From contig CM057342.1 of NCBI GenBank assembly GCA_030015575.1, forward strand, positions 619,719,348-619,783,347: 64,000 nt of DNA. The letters are read 5' to 3'. How positions within the stretch are numbered: the stretch's first letter is position 1; the number at the start of each line of letters is the position of its first letter. Below the pieces are notes generated by a model. That model ran no database searches and was not told the DNA's origin. It saw only the letters and a program-made list of their open reading frames with translations. Of this stretch, positions 33,191 through 44,634 are shown piece by piece. This stretch comes from Agapanthus africanus (taxonomy: Eukaryota; Streptophyta; Magnoliopsida; Asparagales; Amaryllidaceae). The position numbers and the translations under genes are program-made.

Positions 33191-33203
33191 GAAAGTGGGA
33201 GAT
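33191..33203 (+). other. Polypurine tract of copia-2
   Basis: GAAAGTGGGAGAT precedes the LTR start TGTTAAG. Confidence 0.85.
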
Positions 33204-33257
33204 TGTTAAGAATATGTATGCCCTAGAGGCTATTATTGTATGATATAGTGGATGCTT

Positions 33258-33288
<31 letters not shown>

Positions 33289-35297
33289 GGACTTTCTTGC
33301 TCGACATGATAATATGCTATCTGGTTGCTCTTTATCTTAACATGTACACTTGTATTATTACACTGTCTCTCTGATACATGTTGATAAAGCCCTTAGTATG
33401 TTTGTTTGATTATCAGGACTGTGATGCGGATCATACTACTGGGACTTGTGTAGTCCACAAGCACAACCTTTAACTGTTCCTAGTCGGGAAAGTATCGAGA
33501 CAGGGCATCAATATTCCAGAGTAGATTAGTGTGTATGTTTCTTGACTCTGTAGGGGGCGATGGTTGATCCTATAACCATTAGTGTTTGACATCAAAGATT
33601 GTACACAGGTGCTCATTAGAGAATGGGTACACTGAACAGGACTTGCGAGAACTCCAGATGCTACCATACCTATCGTCAGATATCAGTTCTCTGGTGACAC
33701 TGGTAAAAGTTAGTCTGTAAACCCAAGATCGTCATAGTGTCTTGTGTGGTTCCCACTATACTTTTATTTCCTCCCTACCACGGCTCAAAGGAGTCGTGCA
33801 AACAGTTGGATTTTGGGTACAGTCCCAAGTCACATGGAGGTAGTGAGCGATAGGAGGGGTTCCGTCTCTTCCGGTATTAGGAGTTGATGTTGCGCTATGC
33901 TTGGTTGGCTATAACAGTAAGTCCCTGGACAGGGCTGATGAGATTTACAAGTAAGTGTTATCAGTAGTTTCTCGAACCGTTATGAGCCATACATCGGCAT
34001 GACTTATCAAGTTACTGGGGTCTGACGATTGCACCTCTAGACTCGATATGCGACATATAAGATGAAGAGAACGGACTGTACGGTAAGTGTTACTTATAAG
34101 CTTCATGGGAGTTTAGACAAGCTTGCTTGTTGATCTTCTATTCGATCAATATCTGGGTAGCCGTTACGTCCAGCTTGTACCGCTGACGGGTTGTGGGTAA
34201 CTGATGTGATCATTACCTACTGCAAGCGTATTGACGAGTCTTTAGAGTCCCACACAGAGGCTTTATAGTTCAAGTGAAACGAAGTAGAGCACATATGTTG
34301 ATATGTGCGGAGGGCCTGATTAAATACGAGTATGTGATACTGTAATCTATTCTGGAGGTAATTTGATATCGGTTAGGTTATATGTGATATAACCGGATTA
34401 TTGAATCAAGTGTTGATTTGATAATGTGATATACAGATAAATGATATTAGTCAGTTATAAGTGATATAACCGGATTATTGAATCAAATGTTGATTTAATA
34501 ATATGATATATATTTATATTTGATATAATTATATATGAACTAATATTATAGCTCACTAATTATTTTCTACTCTTTATATATATATATATATATATATATA
34601 AACCATGGAATTTCTATTTTGGGAAAATAGAAATGAGGTGGAAAAATGGGGAGATATTTGTGGAATGGTGAGGCATGGCTTGGTCATTTTTTTATTGGTT
34701 TTTCTTGCACTATTGAAGCAGGTTCCATTTTATTATTGAGAGATATTCCATGCTTCAATGAGTGAGGGTTTTTATTTGATCCATTCTTCATTATTCACAT
34801 AGATGAGCTTATTGCCTTAGTTCGTTCTCTAGCTCTTTCCATCTTCTTCTTCTTCCTCCTCCTCCAAGCCCTAACCCTCACTTGTGATGTGAACCATAGG
34901 GCTTTGGATAAATCCTAAGTGAGCTTAGAACCCATACTTCACCATCCTACACTTGATTAGCACTTGAGTTTAGGGTGTTTCTTTCCCTAAAGAAAGATTA
35001 GTGAAGAGCTAGCTTGTATTAGAGAAGCTTCGGGTGGATCATCTTCGATACGAAGGTCACGAAGAAAGCTCGATCCGTTCTTCAAGTGGAGCCTACAGGA
35101 GTCGTAGGGACTACTATCTGGAGCTATAAATGAGAAGAAGTTGTTCTACAAAGGTTGTTGTCTCCATCTCTTAGTGTAGTTTTTATTATATCATACTTTA
35201 AACCCTAATAATCTAGGTAGATCTTTGGATAGTGTAGCTTAGCACCTTGTAAATTTGAAATTTTCATGCTTGATGTCGGTTTTAACCTTGTGGTGGT
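33204..35297 (+). repeat. 3' LTR of copia-2, main part
   Basis: The LTR is collinear with the 5' LTR from its first base. It is interrupted after GGTGGT at 35297 by the Athila-like element. A (TA)n tract lies near 33258-33288 and another near 34576-34600. Confidence 0.9.
35293..35297. other. Target site duplication GTGGT, left copy
   Basis: GTGGT precedes the TG end of the Athila-like element and recurs at 42538-42542. Confidence 0.9.
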
Positions 35298-36817
35298 TGT
35301 TCAGTCGAAAATATTGCACATTTGATATAACATTTTCTTAAATATTTAAAGCAGTTTATTGTAATTATGAAACATATGAGAGTTTATCTGCAAAATAGTC
35401 TTTATTATATGTTTATACATTATAATTAACATTATGTAGGAAAATATATGCATATAATATTTATATGATATTTTTGTAATTAAAAATATGCATATCATAT
35501 CAAATATTCTTAATCAAATTTCTTAAAGATTTATTACCATATAAAATGATTAAGATTATATCTCTAATATAACAAATATTACTAACATTATTCATGGAGA
35601 TTTTGTACAGATTTAGTTCAGGTCAAGAGATCAAGGTATTCAAGATGTCAGGATAAAAAATCTGGCAATAAAATAGTAGAATCAATACTGGCAGAAACTT
35701 AGAAAATATTTCCAAAATCCAGATATCTAGTGGATCTCCACATGTCAACATGAGGCCACAACAGAAAACCCAAACCCTAACTCCTCCAAAGTGCAGCGGT
35801 TTAGCGGCCAAACCCTACATTCCGCGGCGGATCCATGGCACATCAAGAGCCGTTGGATGAGAAATTTTGGGAGTTGGATCGTGATTGCATATCTTAACTT
35901 ATGAGATTTAGGGTTTCTGATTTAAGGGCTATATAAAGGACTGAGGGCTAAACTTATAGAACTATCACCTTTTACACGAAGAAAATCACCGTCAAAGAAC
36001 AAAAGATCCACGACAGGTCCATGATTCGACGTGATAGAGCGATGTGAATATCGACGGAGAAAATACTTCCTACGAGGCAGAGATCGATAGAAACTTCTTC
36101 CTCTTATAATCTAAAATTGAAGGATTTATGCTTGTAAAGTTGATTAATAAAGGTGGATCATTAGTTTAATTATTTCTCATTTATTTTATGCATTTACATT
36201 AGGATCTCCTTCTCTATCTTCTCTTCTATCTCAACCATGCTTGAGTAATTCCTATCTTGCTAGGGTTCATAAGATTAGGATAGATCAATGGATGAAAAAA
36301 TATTATAACTTCTTTTACATCCTATTAAGTTTATAAATTTTATCAAAAGAATTGTTAACATCCTTATCGGGCATGCTACCAATTTATTGATAGTCTCGAC
36401 CGCGATTTGAGATTAGATTAACAATTGTTTTGGTAAAGGCTAGACATGAATAGAGATCAATACAAGGATAAGGGTTAAGAGTGGGGAAACCCTAGTTTCT
36501 TCCAAAAGAACCCTAATCCACATTCATCACTATCAATCTAGTTTTAAATCTATTAAAACATAAAATGAGTCGTCTTTAATTAATCATCCATTACTACTAA
36601 ATTCTAACGTACCCTACAAACCCTCTTCTTATATATTCTACATCCGTGTTCAACATAGATATAGAATCACTCTCCCATATTTCTAATCAACTCGTCTAAA
36701 TCAAGATTAAAAGTTCCACGCATCTTTGAGGATGACCCGTACTCATCTCGGTTAGCTACACGTGACACCGTTATTGATTGTGGTTATTACTACAAACTCT
36801 TTTTCACACATCAATCA
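35298..36817 (+). repeat. 5' LTR of the Athila-like element
   Basis: The LTR is 1,520 bp and collinear with 41047-42537. A TATA box, CTATATAAAGGA, lies at 35930-35940, with a matching region near 41688 (TGTATAAAGGA). Confidence 0.9.
35930..35940 (+). promoter_or_regulatory. TATA box in the Athila-like LTR
   Basis: CTATATAAAGG is a strong plant TATA match, positioned inside the LTR about 890 bp before its end. Confidence 0.55.
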
Positions 36818-36819
36818 AA

Positions 36820-36836
36820 TGGCGTCGTTGCTGGGG
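36820..36836 (+). other. Primer binding site, Athila type
   Basis: TGGCGTCGTTGCTGGGG lies two bases after the LTR. It resembles the TGGCGCCGTTGCCGGGG primer site of Athila-like elements with two transitions. Confidence 0.8.
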
Positions 36837-36837
36837 A

Positions 36838-37727
36838 TACGTGCGTAATTTTTTTTCTTGCTATTCGGGTTGAATTCTTATCCGATCCATAAAATAAAAC
36901 AAAATAGCATATTGTGTATTTAACGATTATTGTGCGACTTTTTGCGAGGGGATCTGGAGTCACTAGAACGAGGAAATTGAGATTCAGAGACTTTCATAGA
37001 GTACCAGAGGAGCAAAGGAGGCACTGTAGAAAAAATTGGACAAAGATCCTTCCTTATAGCGGCGGAAGGGCGGCGATTTGGAGGAATTAAGTCTCCAAAA
37101 TCCTCTGGTATCTTCAACATATCTTTCTCTCTCCTATAGAATTCTAATAATCTGATTTACTGCAGTATTCTTTACAAAATATCGCCGCTCAAAAATCTTT
37201 TGCGTGTTTTATAATTAGTTTGTTTTTACATATTTTTAACCGAACTTTAAGGGGGTAAGACCAAAATTCAGATTAGGTGGGGATTTCATCACCCTTCCTA
37301 GGCCCTCTATATTAATAAAAAATATCTAGACCAAGCCCTAAGGACTTTCGCGCTCAATTAGGACAGAGGAGGGTCGTGGGTAATCTATCGCTTATCTGCA
37401 TCTTTCTTGTGATGTCTAGGCAAGTGTGACTAAGACAAGTGGTTATTTAATTAGGCTCGCTATTTTTGGTGATTCGTATTGCAGATACCTCCCACTTACC
37501 TGGCCATAAGAGTAATAAAGAGGTGGTAGAGAATTGATCCAGCGACATGTCATTTCAAAGTCTAGGAGCGGTCTAGTGCTTGACCTAGATGACCATAGTT
37601 TTTAGGGTTTGATCGTGTATTTTGTGATTTGTTAAGTCAACCCTCTAGTCCCTTTTTCCAAGCTAAACAATCCACATAGAGCTTAAATCCTTACCCTTTC
37701 ACCCTATTTTCTTTTCACCTTCTTATA
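36838..37727 (+). other. Leader of the Athila-like element
   Basis: The noncoding leader is shared with 58011-58870, including TGGGGATTTCATCACCCTTCCTA, split here as TGGGGATTTCATC and ACCCTTCCTA, and AATAAAAAATATCTAGA. It ends at the first ATG of the Gag-like ORF region. Confidence 0.75.
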
Positions 37728-39584
37728 ATGGGTAACCCAAACAGACGAACTCTTGCCGAGATTTGCTATCCAGAACCAGATATTTCTTATTTTTGTAATT
37801 GCTTCGGTAAAAAATCCGACTCTAACATATCTTTTAGAGATATGGTAGAGCAAGCGGAAAGAAATAGTTGGAAACCTCACTCCAGATCCTATCAACCGCA
37901 TCAAAATTCTACATCTTATGATGATAAGCTGTTTAAAGAGAGTGAGGCAACTTCTAAATGTATGTCCATCGCTGAGCATATTGCGAGGGCTGAAAGTCAA
38001 AGTTTCAATCCTGTCAAACCGTTAGGACAACAAACACCATCATTTCCTGATGAAAGTATTGCTACTCGTTTTGCGACATATATGACATCTGTTGCCATTC
38101 GCCAACCAACCAATCTCAATATTCTTATTATCACAATGATGATCCTAATCCTGTCCATTTTTCACAACCATTCGATTCCTATAAATCCTACCCGACTTTT
38201 ACACCTTCTCTAAACATTTCTTCTGAACGGTCATTTAGGAGTTTCACCTATCCACAAGAATTTCAATCTTCTCCTGAAACCCCTTCCCAACCCATGTCTA
38301 ATATTGAACGGTCATTGGAAGAATTTCAGGTAGCGTCGTGCTTCCATATAGAGGAATTGAATGCATCCATGGCCATCCTCATACAACCCAACGAACGAGG
38401 AACTAGTTTCCAACTAGCTTAAAATATTACAATGTATGATACAGCAATATGACGAATTGAGAAATTTGAGCAGTGAGAGAGAGCAGTACACCCTTCCAAA
38501 TCAAACCTTCCCGTCCCAAATTGAAATCCACAACTCCAGTTTCACAAATCTATCGAGTACACCAAATGATTCACCAATTGAAGATAGAATGTTTGATGAG
38601 TTGTGCGACTTTGTAGTGTTTGATTTACCCGATTGTGAAGGGTCCATTTCAAGTGAAACCACACCCAATCCTTTTAATCTCTACACCTCCACTCTAGAAC
38701 CAAAATTGATTGAAAACCATGCTTTTGATGAGGTGTTTGAGATTTTTAACTTTCACCTGATTGAGAATATTGACGCTGGGAATATTTTGGATGATGGACC
38801 CACAGTTTTGGATGAGTTTTTCTCACCACTTCATCATGTCCTTTCGTTTCTGTGTGGACATCATCTTGAACCATTAATTGTTTTTCCCGAACCCCATATG
38901 CGTCTGGAAATTGATGATAAATGCAAGACCGAAAAGCAGAACGATATTTAGCCTTCATTTCCCACATCTGGTTCAGCAATGCTCAACACCCAAATTTGGT
39001 TACCCATTTCATCACCCACTTTCTTTGGTTCTTCTTCTAATCTTCTTTTAACTCCACCTAGTTTTGATGAATCACACTCCGATATTTCGAGTTCTATGAT
39101 TCTTGAAAAACCACTTGATTTAGACTCCTTTGAGAATAAGGTAGATGAGCTTTTCGAGTTTCCTGTCGCCATAATTTCTGACAAATCAAGTGTATTGAAT
39201 TCAGGCACGAATCAGATTGACATTGAAACGTTCACTCGGACCATCGATGAAATTTTTAAAGATATTTTCGTCGACGAACTCGCATTCCTAAACGACACAA
39301 AATTTATGACAAATCAACCTCCACCCGAAGAAGTTGAACCACCACCATTTCTTCTTATCCCATACGAGAATGTGACTATTCTACCCATTCTTAATCATTC
39401 ACATTCTCGTTTTCGTTCACCATCACTGTTCCGTCTCTATCAACCGAGACGTAAACCCGATCGACTCTGCCTCCTATCTCCCCACTTCTTCAAATCTCTG
39501 ATCTTCCACCAACTATATTGTTACATTAATAAAATCTTTGAATGGTTGGTGTTGACTTTTAGTCTTTGTAAATTTTTATATTGA
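37728..39584 (+). pseudogene. Gag-like, acidic ORF region of the Athila-like element
   Basis: The first frame (37728 to about 38105) starts MGNPNRRTLAEI, reminiscent of Athila Gag N-termini, but I see no capsid core. A frameshift near 38105 leads to an open stretch up to a TAA near 38401 (SNIERSLEEF, HIEELNASMAIL). A third part (38436-39584), in the first frame, is broken by one TAG at 38949-38951. It contains YTLPNQTFPSQIEI, like the Gag-Pol border motif of Athila elements, and then an acidic region with repeated D-E-hydrophobic motifs: DELCDF, DEVFEIF, DEFF, DELFEF, DEIFKDIF, DELAF. No catalytic motif is present. The function is unknown. Confidence 0.5.
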
Positions 39585-41031
39585 CCAATAACTTTAATCC
39601 CCTCATAATTTTAAATGCTTAATACTATTTTACTCAAGTTAGGGGGAGGGAATATTTTGGCTCTTGAAAGAAAATAAAATTTTACAAAATTATAAGCCAA
39701 AAATAAGTTTGGGGCAGGATTTCACTGTCATTAATTCATGTCCCCGTTACTAACTTTTCTTTCCAAGTCTACAGTTTTTTAAGCTTAACAGATGACATCA
39801 ATAGGGATACTGCTGCAAACTGGTTTGGGGAAGGTTTGTGCTTAATCACGCATTGTTTTGCATAAATATAAGCACAATTTTTTTATTGATAATGAAAGTT
39901 TGAGAGTGAAAATTTACATATGAATGATAGGAATAGTTTGAGAAAGCAAGAAAGTTAGATATTTTCTTAAACGAAGCTAGTAATAAGTAGTTATGAGCTG
40001 TTGTCCCAAGGGTTAGTAAGATGAAGGAAATTACTAATATGAGAATAAAAATAAGTCTGAAAAATAGTCCCTATTCTTGAGTCCAAACATTTGAACGTTG
40101 TTACCCTACTATACGCACTTGCACACATCTTGAAACTTTGGATAGTAGAGGATACCTTGAAATGCTCCTGTCTAAAAGCCTTGGTATGAAGAAAAATAAA
40201 AATATAAAGAAAAAAATGGTGAAGAAAAATGAACACTGGTTTTTTAATTTCTTAAGGGCCATGCATCTTTACAAGTCCTCTTGCGGAACTGCTGCTATAG
40301 CGTTCTCAAGGGTTTTTTCCTCATCCACCAGCATAAAAAAATATAGCGAGGGTGCTTTATCCCCTAGTGTCTTAGACCAACTGGTTTGGGATCCACTGCT
40401 AAGCCTTAAGTGTTACAAAACGAGGATATTATGCCTAAATGTGCGAGCACATTTGGTAATCGGTCGGTTAGTACCTCAATAAGTATTAACGGTCGCATGA
40501 AGAATGTGTGAGCAATTCCATCTAAAATATTCACCAACTAAAAAGTATTAAGGAAGATGGACAAGAGTATGATAGCTTGAATTGAATTCTCTAAGTGTAG
40601 AGATGTCTTTTATACACACGTATGGGTATATGATCGATGTTTAGAAGAAAGGTAGGGATGAAGACTAAAGATGATGTTTTATTGAGGGATGATGTGATTT
40701 GCAACATATTTTATGACCATTAAAATAGGGTTCATGGCAGCTGAAAAACTAGTATAGTTGGAAACTGTTCTTTTCAAGTTCTTTCTTTTATAGTTCTTAT
40801 CTTTGTATGTAACTTTCATCGTCTTTCTTTTATTATGGGATTTTGTGGGTGTAATCCGCTGAAAACCTTCAGGAAACAACACTCCTCCTACTTGGGACAG
40901 CTAGAGGTTTAACGGCTTATTGCACGTGCTCAGTGCAATTGTGTTGCCTACGAAAGAGTGTTATTTAAGTTTTTCTTTTTCTTTTTCTTTTTCTTTTTCT
41001 CCCTCTTCAGTTTGCTCGGGACGATCAAAGT
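39585..41031 (+). other. 3' noncoding region of the Athila-like element
   Basis: An AGTTAGGGGGAGGGA purine run lies near 39638-39652, and a polypyrimidine tract built on CTTTTT units lies at 40970-41005. ORFs on either strand here are short and unsupported. I recognise nothing else. Confidence 0.6.
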
Positions 41032-41046
41032 TAAGTTTGGGGTATT
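41032..41046 (+). other. Polypurine-like tract before the Athila-like 3' LTR
   Basis: AAGTTTGGGGTATT precedes TGTTCAG. AGTTTGGGG is the usual form in Athila-type elements. Confidence 0.55.
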
Positions 41047-42537
41047 TGTTCAGACAAAAATATTGCACATTTGATATAACATTTTCCTTACTTTTCTTAA
41101 ATATTTAAAGGTGTTTATTATAATTATGGAACATATGAGGGTTTATCTGCAAAATAGTCTTTATCATATGTTTATACATTATAATTTACATTATGAAGGA
41201 AAATATATGCATATAATATTTATATGATATTTTGGTAATTAAAAATCTGCATATCATATCAAATAATCTTATTCAAATTTCTTAAAGATTTATTACCATA
41301 TAAAATGATTAAGATTATATCTTTAATATAACAAATATTACTAATATTATTCATGGAGATTTTGTGCAGATTTAGCTCAGGTCAAGAGATCAAGATATTC
41401 AATATGTCAGGATAAAAAATCTGCCAATAAAATTGTAGAAACAATACTGGAAGAAACTCAGAAAATATTTCTAAAATCCAGATATCTAGAGGATCTCCAT
41501 GTTTCAACAAGAGGCCACATTAGAAAACCCAAACCCCAAGTCCTCTAAAGTGCGGTGGTTTAGCGGCCAAACCTTACATTCCTCGGCGGATCCGCAGCAC
41601 ATCTAGAGCCGTTGGATGAGAAATTTTGGGAGTTGGATTGTGATTGCATATCTTAACCTATGAGATACAGGGTTTCTGATTTAAGGGATGTATAAAGGAC
41701 CGAGGGCTAAACATAGAGAACTATCACCTTTTACATGAAGCAAATCACCGTCAAAGAACAAGAGATCCACGACAGGTCCGCGATTCGACGTGATAGAGCG
41801 ACGTGAATATCGACGAAGAAAATACATCCTACGAGGCAGAGATCGAGAGCAACTTCTTTCTCTTATAATCTAAATTCGAAGGATTTGTACATGTAAAGTT
41901 AATTAATAAAGGTAGATCATTAGTTTAATTATTTCGTATTTATTTTCTGCATTTACATTATGATCTCCTTCTCTATCTTCTCTTCTATCTCAACCATGCG
42001 TGAGTAATTCCTACCTTGTTAGTGTTTGTAGGATTAGGGTAGATAAATGGTTGGAAAAATATTATAACTTCTTTTACATCTTATAAAGTTTATAAACTTT
42101 ATCAAAAGAATTATTGACATCCTTATTGGGCGCGCTACCAATTTATTGATAGTCTCGACCGCGATTTGAGATTAGATTAATATAAGGATAAGGGTTAAAA
42201 GTGGGGAAACCCTAGTTTCTTCCAAAAGAACCCTAATCTACATTCATCACTATCAATCTAGTTTTAAATTTATTAAAAGATAAAAGGAGTCATTTTTAAT
42301 TAATCATCCATTAATACTAAATTCTAACGAACCCTACAATCCCTCTTCTTATATATTCTACATCCGTGTTCAACATAGATCTAAAATCACTCTCCCCTAT
42401 TTCTAATCAATTCGTCTAATGCAAGATTAAAAGTTCCATGCATCCCTGAGGACGACCCATACTTATCTCGGCTAGCTACACGTGACACCGTTATTGATTG
42501 CAGTTATTACTACAAACTCTTTTTCACACATCAATCA
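41047..42537 (+). repeat. 3' LTR of the Athila-like element
   Basis: The LTR is 1,491 bp, begins TGTTCAGACAAAA and ends ACATCAATCA, followed by GTGGT. Compared with the 5' LTR it lacks about 30 bp near 42180 and has scattered substitutions. Confidence 0.9.
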
Positions 42538-42559
42538 GTGGTGCTAGGATACACTTTCA
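42538..42559 (+). repeat. GTGGT duplication and the tail of the copia-2 3' LTR
   Basis: GTGGT (42538-42542) is followed by the last 17 bp of the copia-2 LTR (GCTAGGATACACTTTCA), identical to 27315-27331. The 3' LTR thus resumes after the insertion. Confidence 0.9.
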
Positions 42560-42564
42560 TCTAA
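42560..42564. other. Target site duplication TCTAA, right copy
   Basis: It matches 25225-25229 and closes copia-2. Confidence 0.9.
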
Positions 42565-42566
42565 TG

Positions 42567-42835
42567 AGGCAGCGCCTCACGCATTCTCCATGAGGGTGCC
42601 AGCGCCAGAGCCAATCTTATAGGATTAAATCCTATGGTGGCGCCGTATGTGCTCCTCAAGCGGGCGCCAATATGCAAAGAATAGAAGAGTTCATTGCATA
42701 AGAGTTAAACTCTTAGATGGCGTCGCACGTGCTCCTCATGCGGGCACCAATGTGCAAAGCACATAAATACCTTTTATAAGAATTAAATTCCTAACTAGCG
42801 CCCACGTGCATAACACGTGAGCATCGGCGCCCAGG
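42567..42835. repeat. CACGTG-paired units
   Basis: Units start GCGCC with TCACG or CACGTG and close with GCGGGCGCC or GCATCGGCGCC, for example AGCGCCCACGTGCATAACACGTG near 42799, split as AGCGCCCACGTG and CACGTG. They are related to 23618-23777. Confidence 0.6.
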
Positions 42836-42873
42836 TAGTATTAAAATTCTACAATACTCCCTATTAAACAGAG

Positions 42874-43720
42874 CCGTTGGATAAAAGATCCAACGGAGAT
42901 GATAAATCATCAAAATACAGAATTAAATTCTGTTGGGAGAAAACATTTCCCAAATCTTTCTAAAATAAGAAAGATACTCTCGGTTGGATCAAAAATCTAA
43001 TTATAGAATAAAATTCTATTTTGGAATATATTCTCTTAATCTTTCTAAACAAGAAAGATTGCTCTCTGTAAAATAGAGAACTCTTGGATTAAGAATCCAT
43101 TGGTGATTAAAATATCACCGTTTTACAGAATAAATTCTGTATAGGAAAAATATTTTCCCAATCATATTCTGTAAAACAGAAGTCTTTGGATCAAAAGATC
43201 CAACGGTGGGTAAAATTTCCCAAATCAATTTTGAGTCCAATTAAATCAATTGGAATCTCTCAACAAGAGATTTCTTAAAACTAGTTAAAAATTTGCCTTC
43301 ACTATATAAAGGCCCCGAGACTCCAAGTCTCAGGGAGGGACAGAAAAAATATAGGGTGCTCTAAAAAAGAACAGAGAATTCAATTCTCAAAGAAGAAGAC
43401 CTTTCTTCTTCAAACCCTGGGTAAACAAAAGAGATCAAAATATCTATATCACATCTAAGGGTTTAACCCTTTTTAAAGAACTTAGTTCTTTCTCTGAATC
43501 TGAGATCCACAAGACAAGTTTCCCATAAGTTTAGAATTTAATTCTCATCGGGAAGATATTTTTCTTGAGAATCAAAGATTCAGAAAAGAACTAGGTCCAA
43601 AAGAAAAAATAAAAGGAGAAAGGAACCTATAAAAGAACTTAGTTCTTAAAGGAAAAAACCGATCCCAGATCTTCAAAAAGAGAAGATCTTGGTGATCATT
43701 AATGGTCAAAATGCCATTAA
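42874..43720. repeat. Mini-hairpin mosaic, right part
   Basis: Consecutive perfect inverted repeats with different stems and loops of 1-9 nt: CCGTTGGAT/ATCCAACGG (42874-42896), GATGAT/ATCATC (42898-42911), ACAGAATT/AATTCTGT (42917-42933), ATCTTTCT/AGAAAGAT (42954-42975), ATAGAAT/ATTCTAT (43003-43019), AATCTTTCT/AGAAAGATT (43038-43060), GGTGAT/ATCACC (43102-43119), ACAGAAT/ATTCTGT (43125-43140), GAGAATT/AATTCTC (43374-43388), AAGGGTT/AACCCTT (43457-43471) and AAAGAACT/AGTTCTTT (43475-43491). No coding frame is conserved. Confidence 0.8.
43303..43310 (+). promoter_or_regulatory. TATA box in the Tat 3' region
   Basis: CACTATATAAAGGCCCC is a good plant TATA match on the + strand, followed by GAGACT/AGTCTC and an A-rich leader. 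It may be the promoter of an unrecognised Tat 3' LTR. Confidence 0.4.
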
Positions 43721-44615
43721 CAGAGACTTAATCTGTAAAAAAGGAAAAAAGACTAGCGCCTCACGTGCTCCTCACGTAGGTGCCCACTTTTAACACCGCC
43801 TAGCGCTTCACATGAAAAACACGCGGGCGCTCAAAACAGAAGGCCAGCGTCTCACGTGAAATACACGTGGGCTTTGAATAAAAGTGATTAGCACTTCAAA
43901 TGCAGCTAAAATGGCTGAGTGCTTAGCACTGATTAGGCAGCACTTCACGTGCACCTCATGTGGATGCCATAAAAAGTGTTTAGCACTTCACATTTGGTCA
44001 AAATGACTAAAAGTACTCAACATTTATTGGGCAGCTCCCATGACTGAATGCTTCACATGACATACATGTGAGCGTCAGAGCTCAAATAACTGCTTAGAAC
44101 TTTTACAGGAAAAGAAAAGTGCTGAACCAACAGAGCCCAAATAGGTGCTTAGCACTTTTGAAAAGAAAAAGGCTAAGTAGACTTATCCTAAATTCGCTAA
44201 GTTTCTGAAATTTTCTTGCAGCTGAGCCCAAATACTCTTTTGCTGGATCTTAAATAAAAATGATCCTTAAATTTTGCTAAGTTGATCTTAGTATCAAATT
44301 AGACTAACGCATCCTTAGCAAGAACAAATTGAGCCCAAATGCTCACACATTTAAGTTGATCTTAATCTCCAATCAGATTAACGGACCTTAAATAAACCTA
44401 AGCACGAATCTAAAATATACGGATTAAGACTAATCCGCGCCCTATGGGCGACGACATAAACTAGTCTCCGTATACAATCCACAGGAATCCAAAACAAAAA
44501 AAAACACGACACGAAGTGAACTTCCGGAGCTGGAGAAAGTGGTTATCGCAATGCGATAACGTAATTAACTGTAGGGGCTTGCACTTGCAGGGAAGCGCTT
44601 CTCCACAATAAAAAA

Positions 44616-44634
44616 CCCCTCATAAAATGAGGGG
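44616..44634. repeat. Perfect hairpin CCCCTCAT/ATGAGGGG
   Basis: Eight-base-pair arms flank an AAA loop. There is no T-tract, and bacterial-type termination does not apply in this genome. Confidence 0.8.

Larger units (their letters stand above)
35298..42537 (+). mobile_element. Athila-like Ty3/gypsy element lacking pol
   Basis: The 7,240 bp insertion has LTRs 35298-36817 and 41047-42537 (both TGTTCAG to TCAATCA), a PBS-like sequence at 36820, a PPT-like AAGTTTGGGG before the 3' LTR and the GTGGT duplication. The PBS form is the one used by Athila-type elements. The internal region has a Gag-like, acidic ORF region (37728-39584) but no protease, RT, RNase H or integrase that I can recognise. 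It is therefore non-autonomous. It inserted into the copia-2 LTR and is younger than it. Confidence 0.85.
25230..42559 (+). mobile_element. Copia-2: Angela-like element with degenerate pol and no gag
   Basis: 5' LTR 25230-27331, PBS 27332, leader, pol remnants 30131-33189, PPT 33191-33203 and 3' LTR from 33204 are in place. The 3' LTR is interrupted at 35297 by the Athila-like element and resumes at 42543-42559. TCTAA flanks both ends. Protease, integrase, RT and RNase H are recognisable but broken by stops and frameshifts. gag, expected before protease, is missing. Without the nested element the insertion is about 10.1 kb. Confidence 0.9.

Noticed and set aside
40138..40482. 114-codon ORF in the Athila-like 3' region
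   Set aside because: It has a Lys-rich low-complexity start, no domain, and no matching frame nearby.
44616..44634. Rho-independent terminator
   Set aside because: The hairpin has no T-tract and lies in plant repeat DNA. It fits the local abundance of small inverted repeats.
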